Assembly (NCBI GenBank): GCA_002724245.1
Contig: PBOG01000063.1
Coordinates: 3,479 to 36,401 of the forward strand
Direction: 5' to 3'
Length of the DNA stretch: 32,923 bases
DNA from: Planctomycetaceae bacterium
GTDB lineage: Bacteria > Planctomycetota > Planctomycetia > Pirellulales > Pirellulaceae
Positions 8,748 to 16,256 of the stretch are shown here, in pieces (position 1 is the first letter of the stretch; each line of letters opens with the position of its first letter). The translations under genes were made by a program, and so were the position numbers. Below the pieces are notes generated by a model. That model was not told the DNA's origin. It saw nothing but the letters and a program-made list of their open reading frames with translations, and ran no database searches.

Positions 8748-10412
8748 ATGGTACAGAAGTCCATCCTGGCGTTGACGTGCGTCATGACCGTAGCGAGCAC
8801 GCTCTATAGCGAAGAGGAAACGAAACTCGATGACACGGCCTTCAACGAGGAGCAATTCGTCGGTTATGGATTGAAGGCACCGGCTGGATTGTTCAAGAAT
8901 GTGAACGACACGACGGTGAGGGGCGTGCGGCTGCTGCGGGGTACCGAACTCTTTATCGATGACCTGATGATCGAGTCGATGGAGGGTGCATGGCGGCAAC
9001 TCAACCAGCCAGTGAAGCATAAACAGAACCCGGTCCTGGTGAAGACGTCACCTATTGAAGAGGGAGCTCCCGGGTACGGAACGGTGCATTATGATCCGCA
9101 GAAGAAGATGTTTCGGATGTGGTATCAAGGGTGGAAAAAAACCGAGGGAACGTCGACGGGGGTGCTGTTTTATGCAACGTCACGTGATGGTGTCACCTGG
9201 GAGAAACCTGTGCTGGACAAGGCGACCGGGTCGAATCTTGTCCAGCATCCGGCAGTCCAGGGCTTCCAATGCCCGGGGATCATTTTCGATCGTCGAGAAA
9301 CGAATCCACAACGACGGTACAAGATGTTGTTCAGTTGTAATCCAGATGGGACTTCGTCGACGTGGATGACGAGTGCCGCCTTTTCGCCCGATGGCATTCA
9401 TTGGACCGCGTCCAAGGAACTGCCGTTGATCCCCTTCAGTGACACGCAGATATGCCCGTTCTGGGATGCGCAGCGCAGGAGATATGTCGCGTTTCTGCGT
9501 TTTGGTCCCCCCAACACGCGATTGATCAGCCGCACGGAAAGCGAGGATTTCTTCAACTGGTCGCCGAAGATCACGGTGTTACGGCGGACGCGAATGGATG
9601 CGGTACAACAGACACAATTTTATCAAATGGCACCTATGCCCTATAAGAATGTCTATCTGGGCGCGATCGGTGCCTACCACAACGAATCGCTCAAGCCGAT
9701 TCCGGCGGACAAACCGTGGACCGACCGGCAGGATCTCCAGTTGGCGTACAGTCGTGATGGGATCGTCTGGAACCGAGTGGGTGGCCGGGGAGCCATGACC
9801 CACGCGTCAATGAATCGCGATGCCGATTGGAGTGATGCGACCAGGAAGGCGATCTTTCTCCCCTACGGGAAGCGAGACAAAGACTGGGATTGGGGGTACG
9901 TTATTCCTTATTACACCCCGGAGCCAATCGTCATTGACGATCGCATCTATTTCTTTTATTCAGGCAGTAATGCCAAGCACTGGTGGACCTGGACCGGGGA
10001 TCCGCCCAAAAAAGATCCCAATGCAAAAGAACCTAGCAAAGGGGTGGGACTCGCGACCCTGCGAGTGGATGGCTTCGTTTCAGTCAACAGCGGTGCGGAT
10101 GGTGGCACGCTGACGACCAGGCCATTCTTGTTCCTAGGTGATACGCTGGTGTTGAATGCAGATGCCAAGGGAGGCGAGATCGTAGTCGAGGCGCTGGATC
10201 CCGAGGGACAGCCGATCAAAGGTTTTGGCCGCGACGAGGCAATTCCGGTAACCAGCGATTCCGTGCGGCACTCGCTCCGTTGGAAGGAACAGAAGGATCT
10301 GCATCAGCTGCAGGGGCGGCCCATGCGTCTGCGTTTCCACATGCGTGCGGCGCGCATCTTTTCGTTCACACCACGCACATTACACCGGCATTACGTCCGG
10401 GCCTATGAGTAG
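8748..10412 (+). CDS. Secreted GH32/GH43-like beta-propeller protein
   Basis: This 554-residue protein has a Sec signal peptide (MVQKSILALTCVMTVASTLY). It then shows several repeats of a propeller-type pattern: YGTVHYDPQKKMFRMWYQGW (starting near residue 110), FYATSRDGVTWEKP (about 141-154), SAAFSPDGIHWT and LQLAYSRDGIVWNRV. The pattern of Ser-x-Asp-Gly-x-x-Trp and a following blade is characteristic of five-bladed glycosidase propellers (GH32, GH43, GH68 clans) and of the many planctomycete proteins annotated as glycosyl hydrolase-like. I cannot place the three acidic catalytic residues, so activity and substrate are unknown. The ATG at 8748 follows a GGGGG tract by about eight bases; an in-frame TTG at 8733 is less likely. 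A hairpin follows immediately after the stop. Confidence 0.85.
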   Translation: MVQKSILALTCVMTVASTLYSEEETKLDDTAFNEEQFVGYGLKAPAGLFKNVNDTTVRGVRLLRGTELFIDDLMIESMEGAWRQLNQPVKHKQNPVLVKTSPIEEGAPGYGTVHYDPQKKMFRMWYQGWKKTEGTSTGVLFYATSRDGVTWEKPVLDKATGSNLVQHPAVQGFQCPGIIFDRRETNPQRRYKMLFSCNPDGTSSTWMTSAAFSPDGIHWTASKELPLIPFSDTQICPFWDAQRRRYVAFLRFGPPNTRLISRTESEDFFNWSPKITVLRRTRMDAVQQTQFYQMAPMPYKNVYLGAIGAYHNESLKPIPADKPWTDRQDLQLAYSRDGIVWNRVGGRGAMTHASMNRDADWSDATRKAIFLPYGKRDKDWDWGYVIPYYTPEPIVIDDRIYFFYSGSNAKHWWTWTGDPPKKDPNAKEPSKGVGLATLRVDGFVSVNSGADGGTLTTRPFLFLGDTLVLNADAKGGEIVVEALDPEGQPIKGFGRDEAIPVTSDSVRHSLRWKEQKDLHQLQGRPMRLRFHMRAARIFSFTPRTLHRHYVRAYE

Positions 10413-10435
10413 GCCTCTCTACGGAGAGAGTAGCC
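10412..10435 (+). terminator. Hairpin right after the beta-propeller gene
   Basis: CTCTCT (10415-10420), ACGG loop and AGAGAG (10425-10430) form a perfect 6-bp stem. GGC (10412-10414) and GCC (10433-10435) add three pairs after a two-base bulge. It begins at the stop codon. A T-run is missing, so it may be a weak terminator or an mRNA 3' stabiliser. Confidence 0.4.
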
Positions 10436-10468
10436 ATTCTGAGCTTGCCCGCAGCTGGTTTGTGGGGT

Positions 10469-10493
10469 GTGTAAAAATGCTGGGATTTTACAC
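10469..10493. promoter_or_regulatory. Inverted repeat upstream of the AIM24 operon
   Basis: GTGTAAAA (10469-10476) and TTTTACAC (10486-10493) are perfect inverted copies separated by nine bases. They lie about 100 bases upstream of the first AIM24 start. The AT-rich arms overlap a possible -10-like TAAAAAT (10472-10478), so an operator is plausible. It could instead be an RNA hairpin. Confidence 0.4.
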
Positions 10494-10592
10494 TCGACAA
10501 CGCATGGCGGTAGGCCTTAGGTTAACGCGTCCTGTGGGGGTGGCCTGACGCGGCGCGCCAAACAGGACGTTCGCAAAAGAGCGGAAAACCAC

Positions 10593-11249
10593 ATGAAATT
10601 TGACATTAGCGGCAATCCAGCGTACGGGGATCTCACGGTCGCCCTGGAACCCGGTGAGTCCTTCTGGTCGGAAGGGGGCGCGATGTCGCGTATGAGTGCC
10701 GGGCTGGATTTGAATACTCGGCTTCCGGCCGGTTTATTGAAGTCGATCCTGCGTCGGTTGCTCGGCGGCGAATCGCTGTTCGTCTCGGAATACACTGCCA
10801 ACCAGATGGCGTACGTCTCATTGACACCATCCATGTCGGGTTCGGTGCTGCATCGGGAGTTACAGGATGACACCTTTCTGCTGACGGCAGGCGCGTTTCT
10901 GGGGTGCACACCAGGACTTGGATTGAAGACGCGCTTCGGCGGTTTGCGTTCCTTCTTTTCGGGTGATGGGGCGTTCATGATCGAGGTTTCCGGAACGGGG
11001 GACCTGTTTTTCAATGGGTATGGAGGAGTGGTTGAAAAGGAGGTCGATGGGGAATTTATCGTCGACACCGGGCACGTGGTGGCCTTTGAACCAAGCCTGT
11101 CCTACAAGATTACCGGTATGGGGGGGCTGAAGCAGACGCTTTTCTCAGGGGAGGGGCTGGTGATGCGGTTCTCGGGCACAGGCAAGCTGTATCTGCAAAC
11201 GCGACATCTCGCGGGGATGGCGGGTTGGCTGGCCCGCTATTGCCGGTAA
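10593..11249 (+). CDS. AIM24 family protein (TIGR00266), first of three
   Basis: This 218-residue protein belongs to the AIM24 family, a double-psi-like beta-rich fold named after a yeast mitochondrial protein; bacterial members have no established function. Typical elements include LEPGESFWSEGGAM near the N-terminus, LLGGESLFVSEYTA, GLRSFFSGDGAF, and the VDGEFIVDTGHVVAFEPSL block. It ends with LYLQTRHL. No signal peptide or membrane segment is seen, so it should be cytosolic or membrane-peripheral. It is the first gene of an operon with two further paralogues that keep the same blocks. A GGA-containing purine stretch precedes the ATG. Confidence 0.9.
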   Translation: MKFDISGNPAYGDLTVALEPGESFWSEGGAMSRMSAGLDLNTRLPAGLLKSILRRLLGGESLFVSEYTANQMAYVSLTPSMSGSVLHRELQDDTFLLTAGAFLGCTPGLGLKTRFGGLRSFFSGDGAFMIEVSGTGDLFFNGYGGVVEKEVDGEFIVDTGHVVAFEPSLSYKITGMGGLKQTLFSGEGLVMRFSGTGKLYLQTRHLAGMAGWLARYCR

Positions 11250-11288
11250 CGCGTCGCGCGTGCCGGTCCGGGTAAGGAAACTTCAAAC

Positions 11289-11293
11289 GGAGG
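11289..11293 (+). promoter_or_regulatory. Ribosome binding site setting a GTG start at 11299
   Basis: GGAGG lies five bases before the GTG at 11299. An in-frame GTG at 11260 has no such motif and would add 13 residues (PVRVRKLQTE type) that do not resemble the family N-terminus. Confidence 0.6.
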
Positions 11294-11298
11294 ACGAC

Positions 11299-11994
11299 GT
11301 GAACATAGAGATCCTTGGAAACGGCGCCTTTGAATCGGCGCTGGTTCACCTGGGACCGGGTGAACGCTTCATCTCGGAGTCCGGTGCGTTGTACCGCGCG
11401 TCCTCGAATATTTCCGTCGACGTGACGGCCCGTAGTAGTGGGCGCACGAAAGGGCTGCTGGGTGGCGTGAAGCGGCTGCTGGCAGGAGACAACTTCTTTA
11501 TGTCCACCTACCACGCCGCTCGGGGAGAAGCGGGCGAAGTGGGGCTGGCGCCCACCCAGCAGGGTGAAGTGTTTGTCGTCGAGGTTGAGCCACACACCAA
11601 TTGGTTATGTGCCGGCGGTAGCTACCTGGCGTCCGCACCGGAAGTGCAACTCGATACCCAGTTTCAGGGGCTGAAAGGTTTCTTTGGCGGAGAGAAACTT
11701 TTCTTCGTAGAGGCGTCCGGCGCGGGGCCACTGCTGGTGAGCGCGTTTGGGCGTCTGGTGGAAAACCAGGTTGACGGTGAACTCACAGTTGATACGGGGC
11801 ATGTCGTCGCTTTTGAGAGTGGGTTGCAGTACCAGGTGACGAAGGCGGGGAAGTCGTGGTTCCAGTCCTGGCTGGCTGGCGAAGGACTGGTAATGAAATT
11901 CAGCGGTCAAGGGCGGCTGTTGACACAGTCACATAATCCGACGGAATTCGGAGCAAGCCTGGGCCCACTATTGCCGGCCACATCGGCGAGGTAG
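11299..11994 (+). CDS. AIM24 family protein, second of three
   Basis: This 231-residue paralogue starts with GTG and reads NIEILGNGAFESALVHLGPG, matching the usual AIM24 opening. It repeats the operon-wide blocks: PGERFISESGALYRASSN, LLAGDNFFMSTYHA, GLKGFFGGEKLFFVEASG and VDGELTVDTGHVVAFESGL. No export signal or membrane segment is visible. It starts 49 bases after the first paralogue and ends six bases before the third, so the three are probably co-transcribed. Biochemical role is unknown. Divergence between paralogues is mostly outside the conserved blocks, which suggests old duplication rather than a recent copy. Confidence 0.88.
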   Translation: MNIEILGNGAFESALVHLGPGERFISESGALYRASSNISVDVTARSSGRTKGLLGGVKRLLAGDNFFMSTYHAARGEAGEVGLAPTQQGEVFVVEVEPHTNWLCAGGSYLASAPEVQLDTQFQGLKGFFGGEKLFFVEASGAGPLLVSAFGRLVENQVDGELTVDTGHVVAFESGLQYQVTKAGKSWFQSWLAGEGLVMKFSGQGRLLTQSHNPTEFGASLGPLLPATSAR

Positions 11995-12000
11995 CGATCA

Positions 12001-13389
12001 ATGAAATACCGACTTCAGTGTCAGCCAACGTATTCCGCGGTGGAGGTAGATCTAGAGCCCGGCGAACGTGTGGTCGCGGAATCGGGCGCCATGGCGTGGA
12101 TGTCGAGCAATATCACGACGGAAACGGCGGCGCGGGGAGGCATGCTGGCGGGCCTGAAACGCAAACTCTTGAGCGGTGAGAGTTTTTTTCAGAATACGTA
12201 CTGCGCGGAAGGTAGCCCCGGACAGGTGGCGTTCGCGCCAGGTTCACCGGGTCATATTGTGGCACATTCTCTGGCGGGGGGCGAACTTTACCTGGAGAAG
12301 GGCGCCTATCTGGCATCCACAGAAGGCATCGCCTGTGATACCAAATTCGACGGCCTGAAGGGGTTTTTCAACGAAGGCCTGTTTGTTCTGCGGGTGACGG
12401 GGCAGGGGACTTTGTTCTTTAATGGGTACGGCGATATTCAGGAAGTCGAGGTGGATGGGCAGTACACCGTCGACAACGGTTATGCCGTGGCGTGGGAGCC
12501 TTCCCTGCAGTACGAGCTGAGCAGGGGAAGGAAGATACGGTCCTTCTTGTTTTCGGATCAGCTGCTGTTGCGCTTTTCCGGCCGGGGGCGTGTCTGGGTC
12601 CAATCGCGCAGCCCGCAATCGCTGGCGTCCTGGGCCCATCCATTCCGGCCGACAGATTCAAGACGCAGTGGCGGCGGCGGGAAAATCTTGATTGCACTTG
12701 TGTTGTTGATGGTGTTGTTTTGCGGCTGCTGCGGGTGCGGTGGGATTCTGATGGCCCTCATGGGGCTAGGTGGTGAGGGGCAGGGTGGAGGTCCAGCCGA
12801 GTTCTCTCGGCCATCGGAAGAAAATGAGTTCCAGTTCGAGGCACCCGAGGCACCCGACAGTGCTGCCAGGGAAGCCACTCCACCGCGTAGTTTTGCCGAC
12901 GCCCTCAAACAACTGGAACGGCTGGGCAGCGGTGGCGGCAACAGTCCGTCCGCCCTCAATGAACGCAGCTGGGAAGTCGTGCAGAGTCCTTATGGTGACC
13001 CTGAGGCGTACGCCCAGGCGCTGGCGGACGCTCTGAAGGCCGTGCGCGGCAGTCGTGAGGACCGGAATATTGTCAATACCTATGGGGTCGCCCTCTATCG
13101 CGTGGGCGCCTATGAGGCCGCCCGTCTGACCTTCGAACGCAACCTGCAGCGCTGGGATGACCCGTTGGGCGGGCAATCGGTTTATGATCGCGTTTTCCTG
13201 GCCATGGCGTATAGCCAACTCGGCGACCAGGAAAACGCGGACGAGGCATTGCACATCGTTCTGCAGACCATTGAACGTGAGGGACTGGCAGAAGAAGCGG
13301 CAGCCATGGTCAGGCCGTCGGAGCTGTTGCTCTTTGTGGCGGAAGCGCAATACACCGTGGGCAGCGCTGCCGGCTTCGAGTCGCACTAA
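12001..13389 (+). CDS. AIM24 domain fused to a transmembrane segment and TPR-like tail
   Basis: Residues 1-210 are a full AIM24 domain (LEPGERVVAESGAMAWMSSN, GLKGFFNEGLFVLRVTG, VDGQYTVDNGYAVAWEPSL). A Gly-rich linker leads into one hydrophobic helix at about 228-256 (ILIALVLLMVLFCGCCGCGG) with a striking cysteine cluster (C241, C243, C244, C246). An acidic, Pro-rich linker follows (about 260-300). The C-terminal 300-460 region is helical and TPR-like: NTYGVALYRVGAYEAARLTF, then AMAYSQLGDQENADEAL. This tail would anchor the AIM24 domain to the membrane and offer a protein-binding surface. A GAGGTAG motif precedes the ATG. Topology and partners are inference. A bare AIM24 protein is about 220-250 residues, so this is roughly twice the usual size. 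Confidence 0.88.
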   Translation: MKYRLQCQPTYSAVEVDLEPGERVVAESGAMAWMSSNITTETAARGGMLAGLKRKLLSGESFFQNTYCAEGSPGQVAFAPGSPGHIVAHSLAGGELYLEKGAYLASTEGIACDTKFDGLKGFFNEGLFVLRVTGQGTLFFNGYGDIQEVEVDGQYTVDNGYAVAWEPSLQYELSRGRKIRSFLFSDQLLLRFSGRGRVWVQSRSPQSLASWAHPFRPTDSRRSGGGGKILIALVLLMVLFCGCCGCGGILMALMGLGGEGQGGGPAEFSRPSEENEFQFEAPEAPDSAAREATPPRSFADALKQLERLGSGGGNSPSALNERSWEVVQSPYGDPEAYAQALADALKAVRGSREDRNIVNTYGVALYRVGAYEAARLTFERNLQRWDDPLGGQSVYDRVFLAMAYSQLGDQENADEALHIVLQTIEREGLAEEAAAMVRPSELLLFVAEAQYTVGSAAGFESH

Positions 13390-13416
13390 CAGCGCCACAC
13401 GACGACGCCACGTGGG

Positions 13417-13422
13417 TACAAT
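13417..13422 (+). promoter_or_regulatory. Possible -10 box upstream of the PhoD fusion gene
   Basis: TACAAT within GGTACAATGCG (13415-13425), about 80 bases before the start at 13503. The identical 11-mer upstream of the gene at 8748 suggests a shared promoter element and a transcription start separate from the AIM24 operon. Confidence 0.35.
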
Positions 13423-13502
13423 GCGCCTACCAGACGTGGCGGTACCGTTGTGGGTGTACCGGTCGTTACGTTTTGGAATCTACGCCAACGCGGGAAAGAT
13501 CC

Positions 13503-15551
13503 ATGAGGAGTACCGTTCGGCATGCCGCCGTTTGTTTGGTTCTGGCAATGGCCTGCACGGCCACGTCAACGAGCTGGGGCGCGGGGTTTCCCGGCACTCG
13601 GTCAGAGTGGCACGGGTACCAACAATACGACTTCGAGGTAGTAGGGGGTGTCGCTTGTCGGGTGGTTACTCCTCGCCACGTTGCGGAGGGCCGGCCCTGG
13701 ATTTGGCGGGCACGGTTCTGGGGCCATGAACCACAGACCGAGCTGGCGCTGTTGGCGGAGGGGTTTCATGTCGCTTACTGCGACGTGGCCGGATTGTGGG
13801 GCAATGGGGAAGCGGTCTGGCGGTGGTCGCAACTTTATGAGTATCTGACAGCAGAACACGCTTTCTCGCCACGTCCGGCCCTGTTGGGAATGAGTCGGGG
13901 CGGACTGATCATTTATGCCTGGGCGCTGAAGTATCCGGCGCGTTTGTCGTGTATCTATGGTGACGCGCCTGTGATGGGTTTGCGACCCTACGTCGCCGGC
14001 CGTGACGAGGGTGATCCGGAGCTGGAGAAAGTGTCCGATTGGATGACGGCTCACGGTCTGACGCTACGCCTGGCGAAGCGATCCGGTCACGATGCCCTGT
14101 TCCGCGTCGCAACTCTGGCGGCCCATCGCATCCCGATCCTGCACGTGTGTGGTGACGCAGACGAGAGTGTGCCCTTCGCAACACACACCGCCGAGTTTGC
14201 CCGCCGCTATCGCGATCTGGGCGGGTCGATGCAGGTGATCGTCAAAAAGGGTGGCAAGCATCATCCCCACAGCTTACGCGATCCGACCCGTATTGTGTCG
14301 TTCATTCGGGACCAGCAAACCCGCGTGGCTGCAGAGATCACACATGGGCCTTTTGTCGGCCATGTGACGGACAGCACCGCAACGTTGTGGGCCCGATTGG
14401 CAGCGGCTGGACGTGGTTCCTTGGTGGCGACACCGGTTGGGGGAGGTCGGGCGGTTTCCTCGGAACACGAGGTAACTGCCGAGACCGATCGTTGCGGGCA
14501 TTGGGTACTGCAGGGGCTTCAGCCCGGGACGCGCTACAGCTACCAGTTCACGGTCGCTGGGAAGAAGTGCCTGGCGGGACGTGGCTTCTCTTTTCGAACG
14601 GAGCCGCGGGTGCAGAGACACGAAACCCGACTGGCTTTTGCCTCCTGCGCGCGTGAGGACGAGGGGTCAGCTAGGGTCTGGCGACGGATGTTGCACGCGG
14701 ACCCGCAGGCGATCGTCCTGCTGGGGGATACCCCGTATATCGACAGTACGCAGTTGGCAGAACAGCGATCGCGCTATCGCGAGTTCGCCGCAGTACCTTC
14801 GTTCCGCCAATTGGTTGCCGGCCGCCGTTTCTATGCGACCTGGGATGACCATGATTTCGGACGCAATGATACGGATGGGAACCTGCCGGGGAAATCCAAT
14901 GCGCGACGCGCGTTTGGTGAATACCGAGCGAACGCCTCGTACGGCAACGGGAAGCATGGGATCTACAGCCGTTTTCGTTTTGGCGGTGTGGAAGTGTTCC
15001 TGCTAGATACCCGTTACTTTGCAGGCACCGAGCCCTCGCCCTTTGACCCGGAGAAGCGATCGCTGTTGGGAGCGGAACAATGGAAGTGGCTGGGGAGAGG
15101 GTTGCGGGACTCGACGGCGCGTTTCAAGATCCTGGCGTGCGGGATGATCTGGAATGAGGCAGTTCGGCCCGGAAAACGGGATCATTGGGGTTCGTATCCT
15201 CACGAAAGGGACGCGCTTTTCCGTTTTTTGGGGCGGGAGCGGATTTCGGGTGTCGTCCTGATTGGCGGCGACGTGCACCGGTCGCGTGTGGTGCGACACG
15301 ATACGCGGGATACTGCGGGATACCCGGTTATCGAGTTGATTACTTCGCCCGTCCATTCTGGCGTGATTGGCAACGCCAATGCGCCGCACCCTGGGTTGGT
15401 AGCAGATTTTGGCAAGCCGCACACGTTTCTGCTGATTCGCGCGAGTGCCGGCGTCGCCTATCGGGCCTTGCAGATCGAGTTTGTCGGCCAGGACGGGCAG
15501 CCTTTCCATAAACTTGAACTCACGGAATCCGCCCTGCGAATGCCTGAGTAG
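13503..15551 (+). CDS. Alpha/beta hydrolase fused to PhoD-like phosphatase, secreted
   Basis: This 682-residue protein has a signal peptide (about 1-28). Residues 35-270 form an alpha/beta hydrolase: nucleophile elbow GMSRGG with Ser131, acid in CGDADESVP (Asp220 likely), and a His cluster at 253-256 (HHPH). Residues 280-365 form the N-terminal beta-sandwich usual in PhoD enzymes (VTDSTATLWARL). From 375 the metallophosphatase core follows: FASCAR, LLGDTPYID (409-414), WDDHDFGRND (447-456), LLDTRYF and IGGDVHRSRV near the C-terminus. PhoD enzymes are Ca/Fe phosphodiesterases/monoesterases; both active sites look intact. The combination suggests sequential ester removal, for example an acyl or acetyl group and a phosphate, but the substrate is unknown. 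The ATG at 13503 puts the signal peptide at the N-terminus; an in-frame start at 13473 is unlikely. Confidence 0.88.
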   Translation: MRSTVRHAAVCLVLAMACTATSTSWGAGFPGTRSEWHGYQQYDFEVVGGVACRVVTPRHVAEGRPWIWRARFWGHEPQTELALLAEGFHVAYCDVAGLWGNGEAVWRWSQLYEYLTAEHAFSPRPALLGMSRGGLIIYAWALKYPARLSCIYGDAPVMGLRPYVAGRDEGDPELEKVSDWMTAHGLTLRLAKRSGHDALFRVATLAAHRIPILHVCGDADESVPFATHTAEFARRYRDLGGSMQVIVKKGGKHHPHSLRDPTRIVSFIRDQQTRVAAEITHGPFVGHVTDSTATLWARLAAAGRGSLVATPVGGGRAVSSEHEVTAETDRCGHWVLQGLQPGTRYSYQFTVAGKKCLAGRGFSFRTEPRVQRHETRLAFASCAREDEGSARVWRRMLHADPQAIVLLGDTPYIDSTQLAEQRSRYREFAAVPSFRQLVAGRRFYATWDDHDFGRNDTDGNLPGKSNARRAFGEYRANASYGNGKHGIYSRFRFGGVEVFLLDTRYFAGTEPSPFDPEKRSLLGAEQWKWLGRGLRDSTARFKILACGMIWNEAVRPGKRDHWGSYPHERDALFRFLGRERISGVVLIGGDVHRSRVVRHDTRDTAGYPVIELITSPVHSGVIGNANAPHPGLVADFGKPHTFLLIRASAGVAYRALQIEFVGQDGQPFHKLELTESALRMPE

Positions 15552-15727
15552 GTCGCTGGGGTCGTGCGCCGCCGGGGAGGCCTTGCGGCAAGATCACGGG
15601 GTGTCAGTTCAGGTATCTGTCCACCGCGTTCCAGTTTCCAACGCTGTCGGTTTTGAGTTCGGTGCGGCGACACCACGGCCCGACGCAGATGGAGAGGTGA
15701 TGGTTGGAAAAGCCCAAAAAGCGGCGG

Positions 15728-16141
15728 TCACCGCCATTCAGGGAAATTGTCCAGCAAGCTTTCGTATAGCGGCGAAGTGGTGCCGCGATTCTTATGGAAG
15801 GCGATGATGCGTCGCTGTTGGCCGGTCGGTAGCCGCGCGACCGCGGTCGCGACCTCAGCGAGGTTCTGGATGCGGTCTTGCGACAAGGTGATCCGCCGTC
15901 CCGTCGGAGCGACCGACAACGAGATGTGGTGTCGTCGCGTCCGGAGACTTCGCCAATCACCAAGGAAGGTCTTTTGTTCGCCGAGAAAGTTCTCGTACTC
16001 TACCGAGATTGGGTACTTGCTCGGATCGAATGGCATCGGATTGCGCGGCGCCCTGTGGGTCCGCACGCTATCCGCGCCCGAACCCAACTCTCCCGCTGGG
16101 GGAGCGTTGAACAAATTCCTCAACAGGTCAAATAGGCCCAT
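15728..16141 (-). CDS. Small conserved protein downstream of the reverse transcriptase
   Basis: A 137-residue, apparently cytosolic protein. After an N-terminal helix (MGLFDLLRNLF) and a disordered stretch, it has YPISVEYENFLGEQKTFLGD, then HHISLSVAPTGRRITLSQDR and RIQNLAEVATAV. The pattern of a modified Tyr-x-Asn-x-x-Gly strand followed by strands with a charged turn and a helix resembles a WYL/Sm-like small beta barrel, though I cannot confirm that. The C-terminal part (GQQRRIIAFHKNRGTTSPLY) is helical and positively charged, suggesting nucleic acid contact. A strong AGGAGG lies 11 bases upstream of the ATG. It sits 115 bases downstream of the reverse transcriptase gene on the same strand and may be its partner, but could also be unrelated. 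Confidence 0.7.
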   Translation of the reverse strand: MGLFDLLRNLFNAPPAGELGSGADSVRTHRAPRNPMPFDPSKYPISVEYENFLGEQKTFLGDWRSLRTRRHHISLSVAPTGRRITLSQDRIQNLAEVATAVARLPTGQQRRIIAFHKNRGTTSPLYESLLDNFPEWR

Positions 16142-16152
16142 CGTTAACCGCG

Positions 16153-16158
16153 CCTCCT
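16153..16158 (-). promoter_or_regulatory. Strong ribosome binding site of the small protein
   Basis: AGGAGG on the minus strand, 11 bases before the ATG at 16141. It supports the reality of this short gene and its start. Confidence 0.55.
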
Positions 16159-16194
16159 GTAACCACCGCGTATGGGGGAAAGCTCCGTAAACGA

Positions 16195-16219
16195 CACCAT
16201 CATGCTTGCATTGATGGTG
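16195..16219 (-). other. Perfect hairpin between reverse transcriptase and small gene
   Basis: CACCATCA (16195-16202) and TGATGGTG (16212-16219) are exact inverted copies with a nine-base loop (TGCTTGCAT on plus). The element lies about 40 bases after the reverse transcriptase stop. On the minus strand it is followed by TCGTTTACGG, which is not a clear T-run. It could be a terminator, an attenuator before the small gene, or part of a structured RNA used by the enzyme. Confidence 0.45.
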
Positions 16220-16256
16220 AGTTCCATAACACCCCTATACAGGTCGTCCCTCTCTC

